From Monoraphidium neglectum (Eukaryota; Chlorophyta; Chlorophyceae; Sphaeropleales; Selenastraceae), in the NCBI RefSeq assembly GCF_000611645.1, contig NW_014011475.1:1-10274 (forward strand): DNA of 10,274 bases, written 5' to 3'. The notes below the pieces were generated by a model. It had not been told where the DNA came from, did no database searches, and saw only the letters and a program-made list of their open reading frames with translations. Positions within the stretch are counted from its first letter, which is position 1; each line of letters begins with the position of its first letter. Shown piece by piece: positions 9,039-10,274 of this stretch. Both the position numbers and the translations under genes were made by a program.

Positions 9039-9197
9039 GCCAATCTATCCATCGCTACCAATAGAGAATATCACAATGTGCTACATCAAGAGGCTCAACG
9101 CGCTGAACTCATCCTCAAACAAACATCGCAGATCCCGCGCACCTCCGCTGCGGGTGCTGAGGAGCTGGACCATGGCTGTAGGGTTATGGTTGCGTGA
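9039..9197 (+). pseudogene. Coding-like fragment, helical and charged, no assigned family
   Basis: The frame from 9039 has 52 codons before TGA and reads like part of a helical protein: NREYHNVLHQEAQRAEL, then QTSQIPRTSAAGAEELD. It follows an in-frame TGA and has no good early ATG. The same frame continues after the stop with YEAKYRALR at 9210-9236. It may be a broken exon, an exon of a gene running rightward, or chance. A minus-strand frame covers the same bases. Confidence 0.25.
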
Positions 9198-9480
9198 TGT
9201 GTATTACGGTATGAAGCCAAGTACCGCGCACTGCGAGTGAGGTCTTGATCCGTCTTCATCAGCAGCAGGCCGGACGCTCTGCCCTGGTGCACTCATGCTC
9301 TCACACCACTGTCCAGTCCTTCCAGCGGCGGCCGCCAGCATGCTGGCCCGAATGGATGTTGCTCAAGTGCAGCACCTCAGCAGCCATGATACACAAGTAG
9401 TGCTAGTTGGACAGGGCAGGGTTGGTAGGTTGACCCCCTTGGGAGCGTGCTTAAGTCACAAGTTCACACCCACGTGACCA

Positions 9481-9498
9481 GGTGTCACTGGTGACACC
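9481..9498. repeat. 8-bp inverted repeat with 2-base spacer
   Basis: GGTGTCAC and GTGACACC are exact reverse complements separated by TG, able to form a hairpin or a dyad binding site. A rightward arm matching part of it (GTCACCAGTG) lies at 10135-10144. No gene is attached to it. Confidence 0.6.
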
Positions 9499-10201
9499 GC
9501 CAAATGACACCATGCTGGTTGGCGTCGTGCACACCTCAAAACTCGGCACATGCTGTTGTGCTATGGCACCAGCCCTGCACCAGCCACCCATTAAGGGGGA
9601 GCCAGCCGGCTGTATATATCAACCCCTTAGTCGTGAGTGACTGGTGGTGACATCACCCTGCGGTTTCTTTGCCCCAGAGCACCACAAGGGCTTGGGTTGA
9701 TTTCTAACGTCAGGAAGTCTGAAGCCGACACCTGGGGAACACAGCCAACGCCTCACTTTACCTGTATGTGGAAAGCCCAGAAGTCTTTCCCGCGCCCATC
9801 ATCTGTTTACGTGAGCTGTCAATGCATGACCAGGTGCAGCACAGCAGGCAAGAATTACAGCAGCCCCACTTTTGTGCGCGTGGCTGGAAGTGGTTTGCGA
9901 CGTTCAGGAGTTGGAGAACACGCCTTGGGGACTACAGCCATAGCTTCAAATGAGCTTGATTTAAATACCCAGTGGGTCGCACGCCCGACAACTTCCTGAC
10001 CTAGGGTGGCCATAACCAGGTGTAGCAGCCAACCCTAATCCCACTGCTTGCACCCGACCTTTCTTGACCAGTCATGCGTTGCTGGCAGCTCCATCCAGGG
10101 AGCCAACAAACCGTTTACAGTTGGGAGATGAACGGTCACCAGTGCTGACGTGGCTGGCTGGTGCCCTAGATTTGGGGCCACACCTCATGAGGGATAGTCG
10201 C

Positions 10202-10248
10202 TAGGGTTTAAGGCTTGATAACGGTTTAGGATTCAGGGTGTAGGGTTT
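10202..10248 (+). repeat. Degenerate telomere-like motifs
   Basis: TAGGGTTTA, GGTTTAGG and TAGGGTTT occur within 47 bases, resembling plant/algal TTTAGGG-type repeats but not in tandem register. It could be interstitial telomeric debris or chance in G/T-rich sequence. Confidence 0.3.
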
Positions 10249-10274
10249 GAGCTGGGTGTGGAGAATCCAGTAGG

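Larger units (their letters stand above)
8971..10274. other. No confident gene; 5' flank of the plastid membrane protein gene, then low-information sequence
   Basis: The first part should contain the promoter and 5' UTR of the leftward plastid gene. After that I find no splice-joined exons with family similarity on either strand. Frames at 9095-9292 (minus), 9295-9477 (plus) and 9637-9999 (plus) have no recognisable domains. A TATATAT at 9613-9619 could be a rightward TATA element, but no coding start I could support follows. Scattered ACCAGGTG words and small inverted repeats hint at an old non-autonomous element, without proof. Confidence 0.5.

Noticed and set aside
9637..9999. 120-codon plus-strand frame following TATATAT
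   Set aside because: No domain, no splice-joined continuation and no convincing start codon; left as unassigned.

Overview
The window is nuclear DNA from a green alga, probably a chlorophycean from a lineage that builds cilia. The evidence is intron-rich genes with GTGCGT/GTGAG donors, plastid transit peptides ending in V-x-A-like motifs, a TGTAA polyadenylation signal, CAG/CA microsatellites, and a gene for an axonemal protein. No species can be named from the sequence. No open frame in the window is a whole gene. I rebuilt four split genes by joining exons where splice signals, reading phase and family similarity agreed (25 exons, 20 introns).

Layout: (1) 1-3293, minus strand: CFAP91/FAP91, a subunit of the calmodulin- and spoke-associated complex of cilia. 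Nine exons and 606 codons are present, and the C-terminus lies beyond base 1. Its intron 8 holds a 145-bp perfectly alternating purine-pyrimidine tract touching the 5' splice site. (2) 3294-4026: intergenic. (3) 4027-5087, minus: a complete 252-residue ankyrin-repeat protein with a likely chloroplast transit peptide. (4) 5088-5433: short space between divergent start codons. (5) 5434-6757, plus: a complete 202-residue Mpv17/PMP22-family membrane protein in six exons. (6) 6758-7438: space between convergent genes. (7) 7439-8970, minus: a complete 164-residue, six-exon, probably plastid membrane protein built from a repeated Gly-Leu-Pro/Ser-Tyr-Leu module. One intron carries a (CAG)22 repeat. 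(8) 8971-10274: no confident gene, only a coding-like fragment, small inverted repeats and degenerate telomere-like motifs.

The genes do not form a pathway: one is ciliary, two are probably plastidial and one is an organelle membrane protein. This looks like ordinary mixed gene order in an algal chromosome. I saw no mobile-element gene, CRISPR array, rRNA, tRNA or virus. The most interesting items are the Z-DNA-prone intron of CFAP91, the poorly described plastid membrane protein with its intronic triplet repeat, the plastid ankyrin protein, and an excess of introns whose length is a multiple of three, several without stop codons.
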